From contig NZ_VIAQ01000019.1 in the NCBI RefSeq assembly GCF_006546655.1, positions 186,001-250,000 of the forward strand: a stretch of 64,000 nucleotides of DNA. The letters are read 5' to 3'. How positions within the stretch are numbered: the first letter of the stretch is position 1; each line of letters opens with the position of its first letter. Of this stretch, positions 16,512 through 25,579 are shown piece by piece. Below the pieces are notes generated by a model that worked only from the letters and a program-made list of their open reading frames with translations, did no database searches and had not been told where the DNA came from. This DNA is from Methanolobus vulcani (lineage in GTDB: Archaea; Halobacteriota; Methanosarcinia; Methanosarcinales; Methanosarcinaceae). Position numbers and translations under genes: made by a program.

Positions 16512-16784
16512 ATGATAGACGCACCAAGAGAAATAAAGGTAGAAACAGAAGTTGAGGATTTTATCCGTAAAGCAAAGAAAGATTACAGACTCTGCACAAC
16601 CTGCGGAGGACCTGCAATTGTTCCTACTGACATGAGTATGCCGAAGGATTCAGACATAAAGATCAAAATCGGAGATAATACCCTGCATGTATCTAAAGTA
16701 CAGGCAAGGTACATCAGACAAATAGAGATGAGAATGCTTCTTGGATATCTCAACTACTGCGACAGAAATGAGATTGAACCCTGA
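16512..16784 (+). CDS. Small conserved protein with a CTTCGG knuckle, function unknown
   Basis: A 90-residue protein starting IDAPREIKVETEVEDFIRKA, with a CTTCGGP turn at about 29-35 and a predicted beta segment (DIKIKIGDNTLHVSKVQA) followed by a helix (RYIRQIEMRMLLGYLNYC). The single CxxC could be half of a zinc site in a dimer. No ribosome site precedes the ATG, so a leaderless transcript is likely. It is convergent with the DUF5806 gene. No function is recognised. Confidence 0.65.
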   Translation: MIDAPREIKVETEVEDFIRKAKKDYRLCTTCGGPAIVPTDMSMPKDSDIKIKIGDNTLHVSKVQARYIRQIEMRMLLGYLNYCDRNEIEP

Positions 16785-16822
16785 GAGTGCATAATTCTGA
16801 TTTTACTTATTTTTGATTATTT

Positions 16823-17293
16823 TCAGTAATAATCTTCATCCAGAGATTCGTTGATATTTCTCAAGACCTCGGCAACAAGCATCTGAACCTCGGTTGCATG
16901 CTCTTCCGGCACTTCACTTCCTTCAGTGTCCATGAGTTTTTTGATATCTTTCACCATCTGATGGATCATTTGCAGCATTTCTTCCTGTGTGATAAGACCT
17001 GCATAATATGCGTAAAAGAATGTTGTGCCGCTACGCTGGATTTTTTTCTTGAATGAAGCACGTGCGTTTGATACTTCCTGCCGGGAATATTGTTCATCCA
17101 TGAAAGGAACAAGTTCCGGGAGGTTCTCACCTATCCAGGTCATTTCTGAGTGGTTGGAGAGATTCTTGAAGTCTGCACACATCCGGGAGATTACCCACTC
17201 ACGTGCAGTGAGATGAGTAGTTTCTTTCAGAAAACGAGTTACATCGGAGTAACTTTTGTTATCCATTTTTTTGAATTTCTGATACTTATTCAT
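16823..17293 (-). CDS. DUF5806 family protein
   Basis: A 156-residue all-helical cytoplasmic protein. The N-terminal NKYQKFKKM, then TAREWVISRMCADFKN, GENLPELVPFMDEQYSRQEV and ARASFKKKI match the DUF5806 family of haloarchaea and methanogens. The acidic C-terminus (ESLDEDYY) is typical. I use the ATG at 17293, with GGTGA 6 nt upstream; another ATG two codons before touches that ribosome site. Function is unknown. Confidence 0.8.
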   Translation of the reverse strand: MNKYQKFKKMDNKSYSDVTRFLKETTHLTAREWVISRMCADFKNLSNHSEMTWIGENLPELVPFMDEQYSRQEVSNARASFKKKIQRSGTTFFYAYYAGLITQEEMLQMIHQMVKDIKKLMDTEGSEVPEEHATEVQMLVAEVLRNINESLDEDYY

Positions 17294-17409
17294 CACCATT
17301 CACCCATGTAAGAATTTATTTGCAGCATACAAATGATATGTATTGCAGCCACTGCATTACACAATGGTTCCAACATATTTAATAATAACCTGTACAATTC
17401 ATTTTTTGA

Positions 17410-17817
17410 ATGAAATTACTCATACCAACCGACGGCTCGATATATTCATCAAATGCTGCAAAAGTAGCTGCAAAGATAGTCCAGAAGCATGATTACAGAC
17501 TTATTGTCCTTCATGTGGTTCCTGATAAGGGTTTTACCAGAAAGACCTGGCAGGATGAAGGAGCAAACAGTGCTATTTCCACCATCAAAGATATCCTTTT
17601 AGAGGCAGGATGTGATGAAGAAAGGATTGATACTATAATAGAGGATGGTAGTGCACCTGAAAAAATAGTTGAAATTGCCAGAAAAGAAAGAGTAGACCGT
17701 ATAGTCATTGGCACACATGGAAAAAACGGCTTTAAAAAACTAATTGGATCCGTTACCGAAAAAGTACTTCAAATATCTGATGTGCTTGTACTTGTGGTAC
17801 CGCCCAACTACAAATAA
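17410..17817 (+). CDS. Universal stress protein (UspA family)
   Basis: A 135-residue UspA-fold protein. It begins KLLIPTDGSIYSSNAAKVA, with the nucleotide-binding Asp, and ends with the ATP-binding pattern GTHGKNGFKKLIGSVTE (G-x2-G-x9-G-S) and VLVLVVPPNYK, so it is probably an ATP-binding member. A TATA-like box (about 17373-17383) lies 27-37 nt upstream and there is no ribosome site, which suggests a leaderless mRNA. The role is stress or nucleotide sensing, without a known partner here. Confidence 0.92.
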   Translation: MKLLIPTDGSIYSSNAAKVAAKIVQKHDYRLIVLHVVPDKGFTRKTWQDEGANSAISTIKDILLEAGCDEERIDTIIEDGSAPEKIVEIARKERVDRIVIGTHGKNGFKKLIGSVTEKVLQISDVLVLVVPPNYK

Positions 17818-17842
17818 TAATACGATTTACTGTAAATTGACC

Positions 17843-18664
17843 TTAAGCATTAAGGGCTTTTTTCAGAGTTGCCTTTCCAGTGCGCACATCATCCATGGAG
17901 AAAACCTCCATATTAAATATTCCTTTATAATTCTCATTCTTCAATTCCCTCAGGACAGTATAATCTATAGTACCTACTCCAGGGGCGAGGTGCTGGTCAC
18001 CATCATATTCATCAGTCCAGACTCCGCCATTGTCGTGAACATGGACATGAATTACATGTGGTGCAATGGTTTTTACAAACTGCAAGAGCTTGTTTTTGTC
18101 GCCGCCACAGGTAAGATTTGCGTGGCCAATATCGAATGTTGCACCAAGGCTATCAGAATTTACATCTTCAACTGCACGCGCAAGTTCTGCGGCGTCACAA
18201 CACAGATTGCCAGTAGAAGTGCCTTCCTTGTTCTCAAGACCAAGCATCACTCCTGAATCCTGCGCATCTGATGCCAGAATTTTCAGATTAGCTACCATTT
18301 TGTTAAAACATGATTCGTGACCATCCTCAGTCCCAAATCTGCCGGGATGCAAAACTATTGCATTGGATTCCAGCCGGGATGCCAGTTCAATAGATTCACG
18401 TATCAGGCGAAACTCCCTTTCACCCATTGAAGCCATATCAACCACTACATCTTTTGGATAAGTTGGAACATCTGCAAAATAAGGTGCATGAAGTGAGGTT
18501 TTTAAATCAACCGTTGAAAGGTCATCGAGTAATGATTCAAGAATATCTTTCTGCAATATGGAATCCTTATACACGCCAAGTTTGGGCATGTAAAGTTCAA
18601 CGGATTGTAATTCAGAAGCAATATCATAAAAACTTCCTGCAAATGATGAGGCACCAAGAATCAT
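17843..18664 (-). CDS. Sugar phosphate isomerase/epimerase-like TIM-barrel protein
   Basis: A 273-residue xylose-isomerase-like barrel (AP endonuclease 2 superfamily). It contains metal-ligand patterns of that fold: LHAPYF, NAIVLHPG, LGLENKEG (Glu), ATFDIGHANL (Asp/His), VIHVHVHDN and HLAPGVGTIDY. These suggest a divalent-metal isomerase or epimerase; the substrate is unknown. It could instead be an endonuclease IV relative, but it lacks the full nine-ligand zinc set. It starts about 90 nt from the divergent U32 gene. Confidence 0.8.
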   Translation of the reverse strand: MILGASSFAGSFYDIASELQSVELYMPKLGVYKDSILQKDILESLLDDLSTVDLKTSLHAPYFADVPTYPKDVVVDMASMGEREFRLIRESIELASRLESNAIVLHPGRFGTEDGHESCFNKMVANLKILASDAQDSGVMLGLENKEGTSTGNLCCDAAELARAVEDVNSDSLGATFDIGHANLTCGGDKNKLLQFVKTIAPHVIHVHVHDNGGVWTDEYDGDQHLAPGVGTIDYTVLRELKNENYKGIFNMEVFSMDDVRTGKATLKKALNA

Positions 18665-18754
18665 GAATTATTGGTCATTGTAGTAATTGATAAGACTTTT
18701 GCTTTTCAGAGGGAACCAAAATACTTATCTAAATTAAAGAGCACCAGCAAAGCA

Positions 18755-19786
18755 ATGAAACTGTATGCGCCACACGTAGGACACCTTGAAGCACTTGAGG
18801 AGCTGCTTGCTGGTTCCAAAGACATCTATGGCATCTACATGGCAGGCACACCTGACTATGTAGGCACCGGGAGAACTAACCTAAGTTCGCCGGGACTTGA
18901 AGAGATCGCTGAGCAGACAGCGCGTGCCCACGAGGAAGATGTGAAGATGGAAGTGGTTCTGAACAGTTCATGTATGGGTGGCCAGCACCTTACCCCTGAA
19001 GGATATAACAGGGTAAACTGGTATTTTACACAACTCCATAACATTGGTGTTGATGCAGTAACTGTTGCTGAGCCTTATTTTATAGAGATGCTGTCAAAGG
19101 ATTTCGATATGGAAGTCGTTGTTTCAGTACTGTCCTTTGTAGATTCACCGCAAAAGGCTGAATTCTATGAACAACTTGGTGCTGATACTATAGTAATAGA
19201 CCCTGTAATAAACAGGGATTTTGAAAAACTTGAAGCAATAAGAGACGCAGTATCCTGTGACCTGAAACTTCTCGTTAACGAAGGATGTCTTTACCAGTGT
19301 CCTTTCAGGTATGCGCACTTCAATTTCTTTTCCCATGCCAACGGCCCGGGACCAAAACTGAATGTTCTGGATGACTATTATTACTACAAGTGCCTTTCAC
19401 TCAGAATCAGTGATCCCCAGCAACTTATCAAATCTCCGTGGATACGACCTGAAGACCTGAAAGAGTACAAACATATTACAGATATCTTCAAGATTGGAGG
19501 AAGAACACACTTCCCTAACTGGATACTTAACAATGTGCAGGCTTATGCAAACGAATCTTATGATGGTAACCTCATGGACCTGCTTGATTGTCCAAGAGAT
19601 ATCCGTGACCTGTTCTACATACCTAACAAGGAACTGGACGGTGCCATTAACCAGTGGAAGCAGTGCAGTAAAGTCTGCAACAAATGCGGATACTGTAAAA
19701 GACTTGCAGAGAAGATAATTAAGGTATACACTGCAGATGGATGCGGGAATGTACTAAAACCCCTGAAGAGCGAAGGTGGGCAATAA
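18755..19786 (+). CDS. U32-family peptidase-like protein
   Basis: A 343-residue member of the U32 family, whose bacterial members act in tRNA/rRNA hydroxylation or collagen degradation. The barrel starts KLYAPHVGHLEALEELLAG and contains EVVLNSSC, DAVTVAEPYF and the Cys motif NEGCLYQCPFRYAHFNF. A C-terminal cluster CSKVCNKCGYCKRLAEK could complete an iron-sulfur or zinc site. I begin at ATG 18755, where the fold starts, with a TATA-like element about 30 nt upstream; a TTG reading from 18671 adds an unconserved 28-residue tail. Its stop overlaps the next gene by one base, so the two act together. Confidence 0.82.
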   Translation: MKLYAPHVGHLEALEELLAGSKDIYGIYMAGTPDYVGTGRTNLSSPGLEEIAEQTARAHEEDVKMEVVLNSSCMGGQHLTPEGYNRVNWYFTQLHNIGVDAVTVAEPYFIEMLSKDFDMEVVVSVLSFVDSPQKAEFYEQLGADTIVIDPVINRDFEKLEAIRDAVSCDLKLLVNEGCLYQCPFRYAHFNFFSHANGPGPKLNVLDDYYYYKCLSLRISDPQQLIKSPWIRPEDLKEYKHITDIFKIGGRTHFPNWILNNVQAYANESYDGNLMDLLDCPRDIRDLFYIPNKELDGAINQWKQCSKVCNKCGYCKRLAEKIIKVYTADGCGNVLKPLKSEGGQ

Positions 19787-20172
19787 TGACAATTATAGAT
19801 ACACTGGCAAAAAACCGTGGTGAGCTTGAGAATAAACTAAGGAATCTGCTTGCAAAGCCAGTCTTCCTTATTGAGATGGATGCCTTTGCTCTTCCATGTG
19901 GATGCAAAGGTTTAACCATCAATACCAGAGGGTTGCAATTAGATGATCTGGAGATATTTGAGGAACATATTAATGAATATATGAAAAAAACATCTGAGGA
20001 TCTTGAAGTTGAACCATCATTTCTCTTTGCAAGACTTGTGCCTGGTACGGCAGAAGTAGCATCATTAAATAGTAGAGTACTTTGCAATAGGTGTTACATG
20101 GACTTTGCGCGAGGAACCGGCAAACAACCCAGACCAGACATATATATACTTAACTTCTCACGCAGGGAATGA
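19786..20172 (+). CDS. Unknown protein coupled to the U32 gene, with paired Cys motifs
   Basis: A 128-residue protein, TAATG-coupled to the U32 gene, with GGTGGG just upstream. It has an N-terminal helix (IIDTLAKNRGELENKLRNLL), a central LPCGCKG and a C-terminal CNRCYMDFARG. Two CxC/CxxC pairs suggest a metal site. I do not recognise the family; the coupling makes it a likely partner or accessory of the U32 protein. Confidence 0.7.
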   Translation: MTIIDTLAKNRGELENKLRNLLAKPVFLIEMDAFALPCGCKGLTINTRGLQLDDLEIFEEHINEYMKKTSEDLEVEPSFLFARLVPGTAEVASLNSRVLCNRCYMDFARGTGKQPRPDIYILNFSRRE

Positions 20173-20195
20173 AATCCTGCTTTCCGTATTTTTTG
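20162..20195 (+). terminator. Intrinsic terminator after the U32 operon
   Basis: GCAGG and CCTGC (20162-20166, 20176-20180) form a stem whose loop contains the TGA stop codon of the preceding gene, followed by TTTCCGTATTTTTT. Confidence 0.55.
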
Positions 20196-20297
20196 AAATA
20201 TATATTTTTACCGTTGGTTGCTATTGGTGTTATTTTAACTGCCAATATAAAAAGACCCGTATTTTGGCTTGTTCCATTCGAAAGGTTTAAGAAGTAT

Positions 20298-20427
20298 TTA
20301 ATATAATGCAAACCACCTGACGTTAGTCTACGCCATACTAATTATGATAAAATATTCGAAGTAAGAATATTTTACTTTTGGCACGATTTACGCTTAATTT
20401 ATACAATACAAAAAGGAGGAAATGTGA
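20298..20427 (+). promoter_or_regulatory. mtr operon promoter and leader with a hairpin
   Basis: A TATA-like element (TATTTAATATA, around 20298-20308) should start transcription near 20330, leaving a leader of about 100 nt before mtrE. Within it, TAAAATATTC and GAATATTTTA (20348-20357, 20365-20374) form a perfect 10-bp stem with a 7-nt loop. An AAGGAGG ribosome site lies 8 nt before the mtrE ATG. The stem could be an operator or an RNA element. Confidence 0.55.
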
Positions 20428-21342
20428 ATGGAACCGCTCACAGGTATGGGCGTACTGGCACTTATGGGAGCAGCCGCAACTATTGCAGGTGCCTCTGAAG
20501 ACCTTGAATCAGATGTAGGGTCACAGAGTAACCCAAACTCTCAAGTGCAACTTGCGCCTCAGATGATGTATCCACACAGGATCTATAACAAAGCTGTTTC
20601 TGGTGAACCACCATCAAACGCACTTATGTGTGCAATCGGTGGAACAACCGCAACCGTATTGATGAACACTGGTGCATCTGCTGCCCTGGCATTGGTCATT
20701 GGAGCAATTGTCGCTGCAGCAATACACGGTACATACTCAGTAACATCATATTTCGGCAGATCAGCAAGTCAGAAACGTTTTAAACAACCAATTTATTTAG
20801 ATATAATTAGAAGTCACACACCCGTCATCATGGGATATGCATTTATCACAACATTCTGTATCCTTGTGGTATCATATCTTATGGTAACTGCAATGGCACA
20901 CCCATTCTCACTGCCACTTCTGGCATTCATTTGGGGAATTACCGTTGGTGCAATCGGTTCATCAACTGGTGATGTACACTACGGTGCAGAACGTGAATTC
21001 CAGGCTGTCGAGTTCGGATCCGGCCTTAACGCTGCAAACTCCGGTAACATCGTGAGGAAAGCAGAATCCGGTCTTAGAAATGGTATCGACAACTCATGGT
21101 TCTGTGCAAAGTTCGGTGGACCAGTAACTGGTCTTGCTTTTGGAATGACCGTATTCCTCAGTGGTTGGGTCACAGCAGTTTTTGATGCAAGCAGAGGAGA
21201 TGCAATCGGCTGGGTTTCAGTCCTTGCAGGTGTAATTATTGTACTTATTCTTATATTATGGAACAGAAACATTGAAGTTGCTGCCCGCGCTGCATATGGA
21301 ACATACAAAGAAGACGAAGCAGAAGCAGAGGTGGCTGCATGA
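20428..21342 (+). CDS. mtrE: Tetrahydromethanopterin S-methyltransferase subunit E
   Basis: First gene of the mtr operon. MtrE is one of the three large membrane subunits (with MtrC and MtrD) of the complex that transfers a methyl group from methyl-tetrahydro(sarcina)pterin to coenzyme M while pumping Na+ out. The 304-residue protein has about six transmembrane helices and the family segments [20 protein letters not shown] and [18 protein letters not shown]. Its stop overlaps the mtrD ATG (ATGA). Confidence 0.98.
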   Translation: MEPLTGMGVLALMGAAATIAGASEDLESDVGSQSNPNSQVQLAPQMMYPHRIYNKAVSGEPPSNALMCAIGGTTATVLMNTGASAALALVIGAIVAAAIHGTYSVTSYFGRSASQKRFKQPIYLDIIRSHTPVIMGYAFITTFCILVVSYLMVTAMAHPFSLPLLAFIWGITVGAIGSSTGDVHYGAEREFQAVEFGSGLNAANSGNIVRKAESGLRNGIDNSWFCAKFGGPVTGLAFGMTVFLSGWVTAVFDASRGDAIGWVSVLAGVIIVLILILWNRNIEVAARAAYGTYKEDEAEAEVAA

Positions 21343-22058
21343 TTGATGTAGCAGGAATTTTAATGCAGAATATACTCTACGTGATTTTGATCACATTAGG
21401 TGGAGTATTAATTTCATGGAGTGTTCACTTCGTACCAGTAGGTGGTGCTCCAGCAGCTATGGCACAGGCTACAGGTATCGGTACAGGTACCGTACAGCTC
21501 GCAGCTGGTGCAGGTCTTACAGGTCTGGTTACAGCTGGTGCAATGATGCAGATAACAAACAATGCAGCACTTGTAATTGCATCCGGTGCAGTCGGTGCAA
21601 TGATCATGATGTCTGTAACAATGATCGTAGGAACATGGGTTTACGCATATGGTGTCGGATGTCCTCCAGCATCAGCAAAGGTAAAGTACGACCCAATTAC
21701 AAAGGACAGGCAGGACCTTTATGTATCACAGGGTACTGAGGGACACGGACTTCCAACCGTATCATACGTAAGTGGTGTAATCGGTGGTGCTCTTGGTGGT
21801 GTCGGTGGTTCACTTGTATACTACGCACTTATGAGCATTGAGAACGGACTTCCACTCGCAGACCTTGTAGGTATTGCCAGTGTTTTCGCAGTAGGTATCT
21901 TCTTTGTGAACGCAGTAATTCCATCCTATAATATTGGAGGAACTATCGAAGGTTTCCATGACCCTAAGTTCAAGAGATTCCCAAAGGCAGTTCTCGCATC
22001 ACTTATAGCAACTTTCTTCTGTGCACTTATCAGTGTACTATCAATAGGAGGTCTGTAA
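21339..22058 (+). CDS. mtrD: Tetrahydromethanopterin S-methyltransferase subunit D
   Basis: A 239-residue integral membrane subunit with six predicted helices, rich in Gly and Ala. Diagnostic stretches are [20 protein letters not shown] near the N-terminus and [20 protein letters not shown] in the cytoplasmic loop. With MtrC and MtrE it forms the membrane globe where Na+ is thought to pass. The start overlaps mtrE by 4 nt, and mtrC begins directly after its stop. Confidence 0.98.
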   Translation: MIDVAGILMQNILYVILITLGGVLISWSVHFVPVGGAPAAMAQATGIGTGTVQLAAGAGLTGLVTAGAMMQITNNAALVIASGAVGAMIMMSVTMIVGTWVYAYGVGCPPASAKVKYDPITKDRQDLYVSQGTEGHGLPTVSYVSGVIGGALGGVGGSLVYYALMSIENGLPLADLVGIASVFAVGIFFVNAVIPSYNIGGTIEGFHDPKFKRFPKAVLASLIATFFCALISVLSIGGL

Positions 22059-22868
22059 ATGTCAGCAGGTGGAAGTGGAGCAGCCGCAGAGGCAATTCCA
22101 CAGAACAATATAATGGCCTTCGGAGTATTAGGCGGACTTATAGGAGTATACGGAGCATACTTCCTTGTAGGTATGGTCGGACAGTATATGTCCTTCATCG
22201 GTGCCCTTGGCGCAATATGCGGCATGGTATGGGGTGCAGCAGCAGTTAGAAGAGTAGCAAGTTACGGTCTTGGTACCGGTGTACCTTCAATTGGTATGCT
22301 TGCACTTGGTATGGGAGTTATTGCAGCAACATTCGGCCTTGCAGTAGGCGGTGTTGCAGGACCAGTAGTTGCACTGGTAGTAGCAGCAATCATTGGTCTT
22401 ATGATCGGTGTCCTGGCAAACAAAATCCTTAAGATGGGAATCCCTATAATGGAAGTATCCATGACAGAGATCGCAACAGCAGGCACAATCACTATTCTTG
22501 GACTTTCAGTTGCAATGACAGGAACATTTGACTTCCCAGTCGTACTCAGCCAGGTAATTTCCACAGGATACATTGCAGTGATCTTCATTGCAGGTGGTCT
22601 TGCAATCCTTCACCCATTCAACGCATGCCTTGGTCCAGACGAGAAACAGGACAGGACACTTATGTGTGCAGTAGAGAAAGGTTCAATCGCAATGATCGTT
22701 GCAGGAATTGTTGCAACCACTAATCCAAATGCATCAGGTGCTCTCACAATCCTCATAGGAATCGCACTCTGGTATGTAGCATTCAGCGGATTCTATGACC
22801 GTACAAAGAGAGACGCATACGATGTTGTAGGAGCTGGCATGTTGCCTTCTAAGGAGGAATTGGAATGA
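22059..22868 (+). CDS. mtrC: Tetrahydromethanopterin S-methyltransferase subunit C
   Basis: A 269-residue membrane subunit with about eight hydrophobic helices. It begins [20 protein letters not shown] and contains [20 protein letters not shown], a typical MtrC cytoplasmic loop. AGGAGG lies upstream within the end of mtrD. It overlaps the next gene, mtrB, by 4 nt. Its Na+-translocation role follows from its place in the complex. Confidence 0.98.
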   Translation: MSAGGSGAAAEAIPQNNIMAFGVLGGLIGVYGAYFLVGMVGQYMSFIGALGAICGMVWGAAAVRRVASYGLGTGVPSIGMLALGMGVIAATFGLAVGGVAGPVVALVVAAIIGLMIGVLANKILKMGIPIMEVSMTEIATAGTITILGLSVAMTGTFDFPVVLSQVISTGYIAVIFIAGGLAILHPFNACLGPDEKQDRTLMCAVEKGSIAMIVAGIVATTNPNASGALTILIGIALWYVAFSGFYDRTKRDAYDVVGAGMLPSKEELE

Positions 22869-23179
22869 GTATGGTACACGCAGCCCCAGAGGCACACCTT
22901 GTACTGGACCCACTCACCTCACTTCTTGCAGAAGAGAGAGAAGACATAATCCAGTATTCAATGGATCCTATAATGGAACAGCTCGACGAACTTGACAAAA
23001 TAGCTGATGACCTCATCAACTCCCTGTCACCAACCAAACCACTCATGAACTCATATCCAGGTCGTGAAAACACCTCATACAGTGCAGGTTTCTATGGTAA
23101 CTCATTCTACGGAGTAGTAGTAGGTCTGGCCGTTGCAGGACTTATGCTCCTGGTCATGAGCGCATTAGGAGTGATGTGA
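22865..23179 (+). CDS. mtrB: Tetrahydromethanopterin S-methyltransferase subunit B
   Basis: A 104-residue subunit with a hydrophilic N-terminal part ([20 protein letters not shown], then a helix [17 protein letters not shown]) and one C-terminal transmembrane helix (about 80-101). It is one of the single-helix stalk subunits with MtrA, MtrF and MtrG. GAGGAATTGG gives the ribosome site inside mtrC. Confidence 0.97.
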   Translation: MSMVHAAPEAHLVLDPLTSLLAEEREDIIQYSMDPIMEQLDELDKIADDLINSLSPTKPLMNSYPGRENTSYSAGFYGNSFYGVVVGLAVAGLMLLVMSALGVM

Positions 23180-23180
23180 A

Positions 23181-23909
23181 ATGGCAGATAAAAGAGAACC
23201 AGCCCCAGGATGGCCAATACTTAAAGGAGAGTACGATGTTGGCGACGTCAATAACTGTGTCGCAGTCGTAACATGTGGTTCACACCTTGCAGCAGGCCCA
23301 CAGCTCGATGCAGGTGCATGTCTGACAGGTCCATGTAAGACTGAGAACCTTGGTCTTGAAAAAGTGGTTGCACACGTAATATCAAACCCAAACATCAGAT
23401 ACCTCCTGGTAACAGGTTCTGAAGTAAAGGGTCACATTACCGGTGAAGCAATTGTCATGATCCACAAGAATGGTATCAAAGACAACAGGATCGTCGGTGC
23501 AACAGGTGCTATCCCTTACGTAGAGAACCTTTCGGAGGAAGCAATCGCAAGATTCCAGGAACAGGTCGAATGTATCGATTTCATCGGTACCGAAGACATG
23601 AATGCCATTACTGCAAAGATCAAGGAATATGCAGCAAAGGACCCCGGAGCTTTCGACGCTGACCCACTGGTACTTGAAGTCGGAGAAGGTGGCGGAGAAG
23701 ACGAAGGAGAAGCTGGCGGACTTAAACCAATGGCAGCTGAACTGGCAACCGTCAGAAGCAGGATACTGAGCATCAACAAGGAAATGATGGCAATTGGTAA
23801 CCTCAATAAATTCCACTCCGGTGTACACGCAGGAAAGGTAGAAGGAATAATGATTGGTCTAGCAATCACATTGTCACTTCTAGGTATGCTACTGTTCGGA
23901 GGTAACTGA
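23181..23909 (+). CDS. mtrA: Tetrahydromethanopterin S-methyltransferase subunit A (corrinoid carrier)
   Basis: MtrA carries the cobamide that takes the methyl group from MtrH and passes it to coenzyme M. The 242-residue protein has the cytoplasmic cobamide-binding domain (about 1-170), with the axial-ligand histidine in [11 protein letters not shown] (His85 here, His84 in the studied homologue), an acidic linker ([13 protein letters not shown]) and a single C-terminal membrane helix (about 221-240). It starts one base after the mtrB stop. Confidence 0.98.
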   Translation: MADKREPAPGWPILKGEYDVGDVNNCVAVVTCGSHLAAGPQLDAGACLTGPCKTENLGLEKVVAHVISNPNIRYLLVTGSEVKGHITGEAIVMIHKNGIKDNRIVGATGAIPYVENLSEEAIARFQEQVECIDFIGTEDMNAITAKIKEYAAKDPGAFDADPLVLEVGEGGGEDEGEAGGLKPMAAELATVRSRILSINKEMMAIGNLNKFHSGVHAGKVEGIMIGLAITLSLLGMLLFGGN

Positions 23910-23910
23910 G

Positions 23911-24138
23911 ATGGCAGATGAAGAATATGGAAAAGGCGTACCAATGGTCATTACCCCCCAGATGGGACCCATTGAAGCTGTAGTCGAAGATATCCGTTAC
24001 AGAGCCCAGCTCATTGCAAGGAACCAGAAACTTGACTCTGGTGTTTCCGCAACAGGAGTAGCTGGATTTATTGCAGGATTCGTATTTGCAATCGTAATGG
24101 TAGTTATCATCCCTATGTTCGCTTGGAAGGTGATGTAA
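23911..24138 (+). CDS. mtrF: Tetrahydromethanopterin S-methyltransferase subunit F
   Basis: A 75-residue subunit similar to the C-terminal part of MtrA. It has a short cytoplasmic segment ([21 protein letters not shown]) and one membrane helix (about 48-70). It begins one base after the mtrA stop and ends one base before mtrG, so translation is coupled throughout. Confidence 0.96.
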   Translation: MADEEYGKGVPMVITPQMGPIEAVVEDIRYRAQLIARNQKLDSGVSATGVAGFIAGFVFAIVMVVIIPMFAWKVM

Positions 24139-24139
24139 G

Positions 24140-24376
24140 ATGACCGAAGATAGAAGCGACAGGGTACCAAGTGTAGTCACTAACCCGGAGGACTTCCAGG
24201 AAGTACTTGAGAAACTCAACATGATTGATGAGAAGATCGAGTTCGTAAACAGTGAAGTTGCACAGCGTATTGGTAAGAAAGTTGGAAGAGACATAGGAAT
24301 ACTTTACGGAGCTGTTGTCGGAATAATCATGTTCCTGCTTTACGTACTGTTCCTTGCACCTATGCTCGGTATTTAA
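24140..24376 (+). CDS. mtrG: Tetrahydromethanopterin S-methyltransferase subunit G
   Basis: A 78-residue subunit with an N-terminal amphipathic helix (FQEVLEKLNMIDEKIEFVNS), a conserved QRIGKKVGRDIGILYG segment and one transmembrane helix at the C-terminus. It forms part of the stalk helix bundle with MtrA, MtrB and MtrF. Confidence 0.96.
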   Translation: MTEDRSDRVPSVVTNPEDFQEVLEKLNMIDEKIEFVNSEVAQRIGKKVGRDIGILYGAVVGIIMFLLYVLFLAPMLGI

Positions 24377-24392
24377 TAAAGAGGTTATTCAT

Positions 24393-25349
24393 ATGTTCAA
24401 ATTTGACAAGAAACAAGAGGTATACGATGTAGGCGGTGTCAAGTTCGGTGGCCAGCCTGGACAATACCCTACAGTGCTTGTAGGAACAATGTTCTACAAC
24501 AGGCACAAGATCGTGACTGATGAAGACAAGGGTGTCTTCGATGTAGATGCTGCAAACAAACTCTGGCAGGGAATGGTTGACATGGGCGAAGTTACAGGTA
24601 ACCCAATAGTAAACCAGATTGTCGGAGAAACACCAGAAGCAATCAAGAAGTACATCGACTGGTTCGTAGAGGTTGATGATAAGACACCATTCCTTATCGA
24701 CTCATCCGCTGGTGATGTTCGTGCAGCAGCAGCAGAGTATGTAACAGAAATTGGCGTAGCTGACAGAGCAATCTACAACTCAATCAACGCCAGTGTTCAC
24801 GCTGACGAGATCGAGGCAATCAGAGACAGCGACATCACTGCATCCATTGTCCTTGCATTCAACGCAACAGACCCAAGCGTAAAGGGTAAGCTTGAGATCC
24901 TTGAATCCGGTGGTACCGGTCAGGAGAAGGGTATGCTCGAAATCGCAAAAGAATGTGGAATCACAAAGCCACTTATCGATGTAGCAGCAACCCCACTCGG
25001 AGCAGGTTCCGGTGCATCCATGAGAGCAGTTATTGCAATCAAGGGACACCTCGGACTTCCTGTTGGTGGTGGATACCACAACATGGCTTCCGCATGGGAC
25101 TGGATGAAGGCATACAAAAAGCAGTTCGAAACCAGAGAACAGAAGCAGGCAATCTACATGCCAGCTGATATCGGAACAAACCTTGTACCACAGGTGCTCG
25201 GTTCAAACTTCCAGCTCTTTGGCCCTATCGAGAACACTGACAAGGTATTCCCTGCAACAGCAATGGTTGACATTATGCTTGCAGAGACTGCAAAGGAACT
25301 CGGCCTTGAGATCATGGACGAGAACCACCCAATCAACAAGCTGGTTTAA
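24393..25349 (+). CDS. mtrH: Tetrahydromethanopterin S-methyltransferase subunit H
   Basis: MtrH is the soluble TIM-barrel methyltransferase subunit that moves the methyl group from methyl-tetrahydro(sarcina)pterin to the corrinoid of MtrA. The 318-residue product starts FKFDKKQEVYDVGGVKFGGQ and contains PFLIDSSAGDVRAAAAEY, SINASVHADEIEAI and VGGGYHNMASAWDW. I use the ATG at 24393; a longer in-frame reading from 24354 runs back into mtrG and is not supported. The stop codon lies within the palindromic terminator. Confidence 0.97.
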   Translation: MFKFDKKQEVYDVGGVKFGGQPGQYPTVLVGTMFYNRHKIVTDEDKGVFDVDAANKLWQGMVDMGEVTGNPIVNQIVGETPEAIKKYIDWFVEVDDKTPFLIDSSAGDVRAAAAEYVTEIGVADRAIYNSINASVHADEIEAIRDSDITASIVLAFNATDPSVKGKLEILESGGTGQEKGMLEIAKECGITKPLIDVAATPLGAGSGASMRAVIAIKGHLGLPVGGGYHNMASAWDWMKAYKKQFETREQKQAIYMPADIGTNLVPQVLGSNFQLFGPIENTDKVFPATAMVDIMLAETAKELGLEIMDENHPINKLV

Positions 25350-25373
25350 ACCAGCTTTATTCTTTCTTTTTTC
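25338..25373 (+). terminator. Perfect 20-bp palindromic terminator of the mtr operon
   Basis: AAGCTGGTTTAAACCAGCTT (25338-25357) is a perfect palindrome containing the mtrH TAA stop, followed by a T-rich tract (TATTCTTTCTTTTTTC). It would form a 10-bp inverted repeat in the RNA and end the operon transcript. Confidence 0.75.
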
Positions 25374-25579
25374 TTCAAAAATAAAAAGTAAAGAGCCGCA
25401 GGCATAATTGGAATCCCACCCCACAACCTGTATCAGCCATTCTCACAAAGTAGATGAGTACAGCAAAAATACAGAGTATATAATATAATGATTACGAGTA
25501 CTTCAAGATAACAGAAGTATTGATGAGATACGTTTTCGATAGCAGAAAATAATTAAAGAAACAAATACTATCAACAAAC

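Noticed and set aside
21425-21607. Long open frames opposite mtrD, mtrC and other highly expressed genes
   Set aside because: They are mirror frames of strongly biased genes (Gly/Ala/Val-rich) and have no family features.
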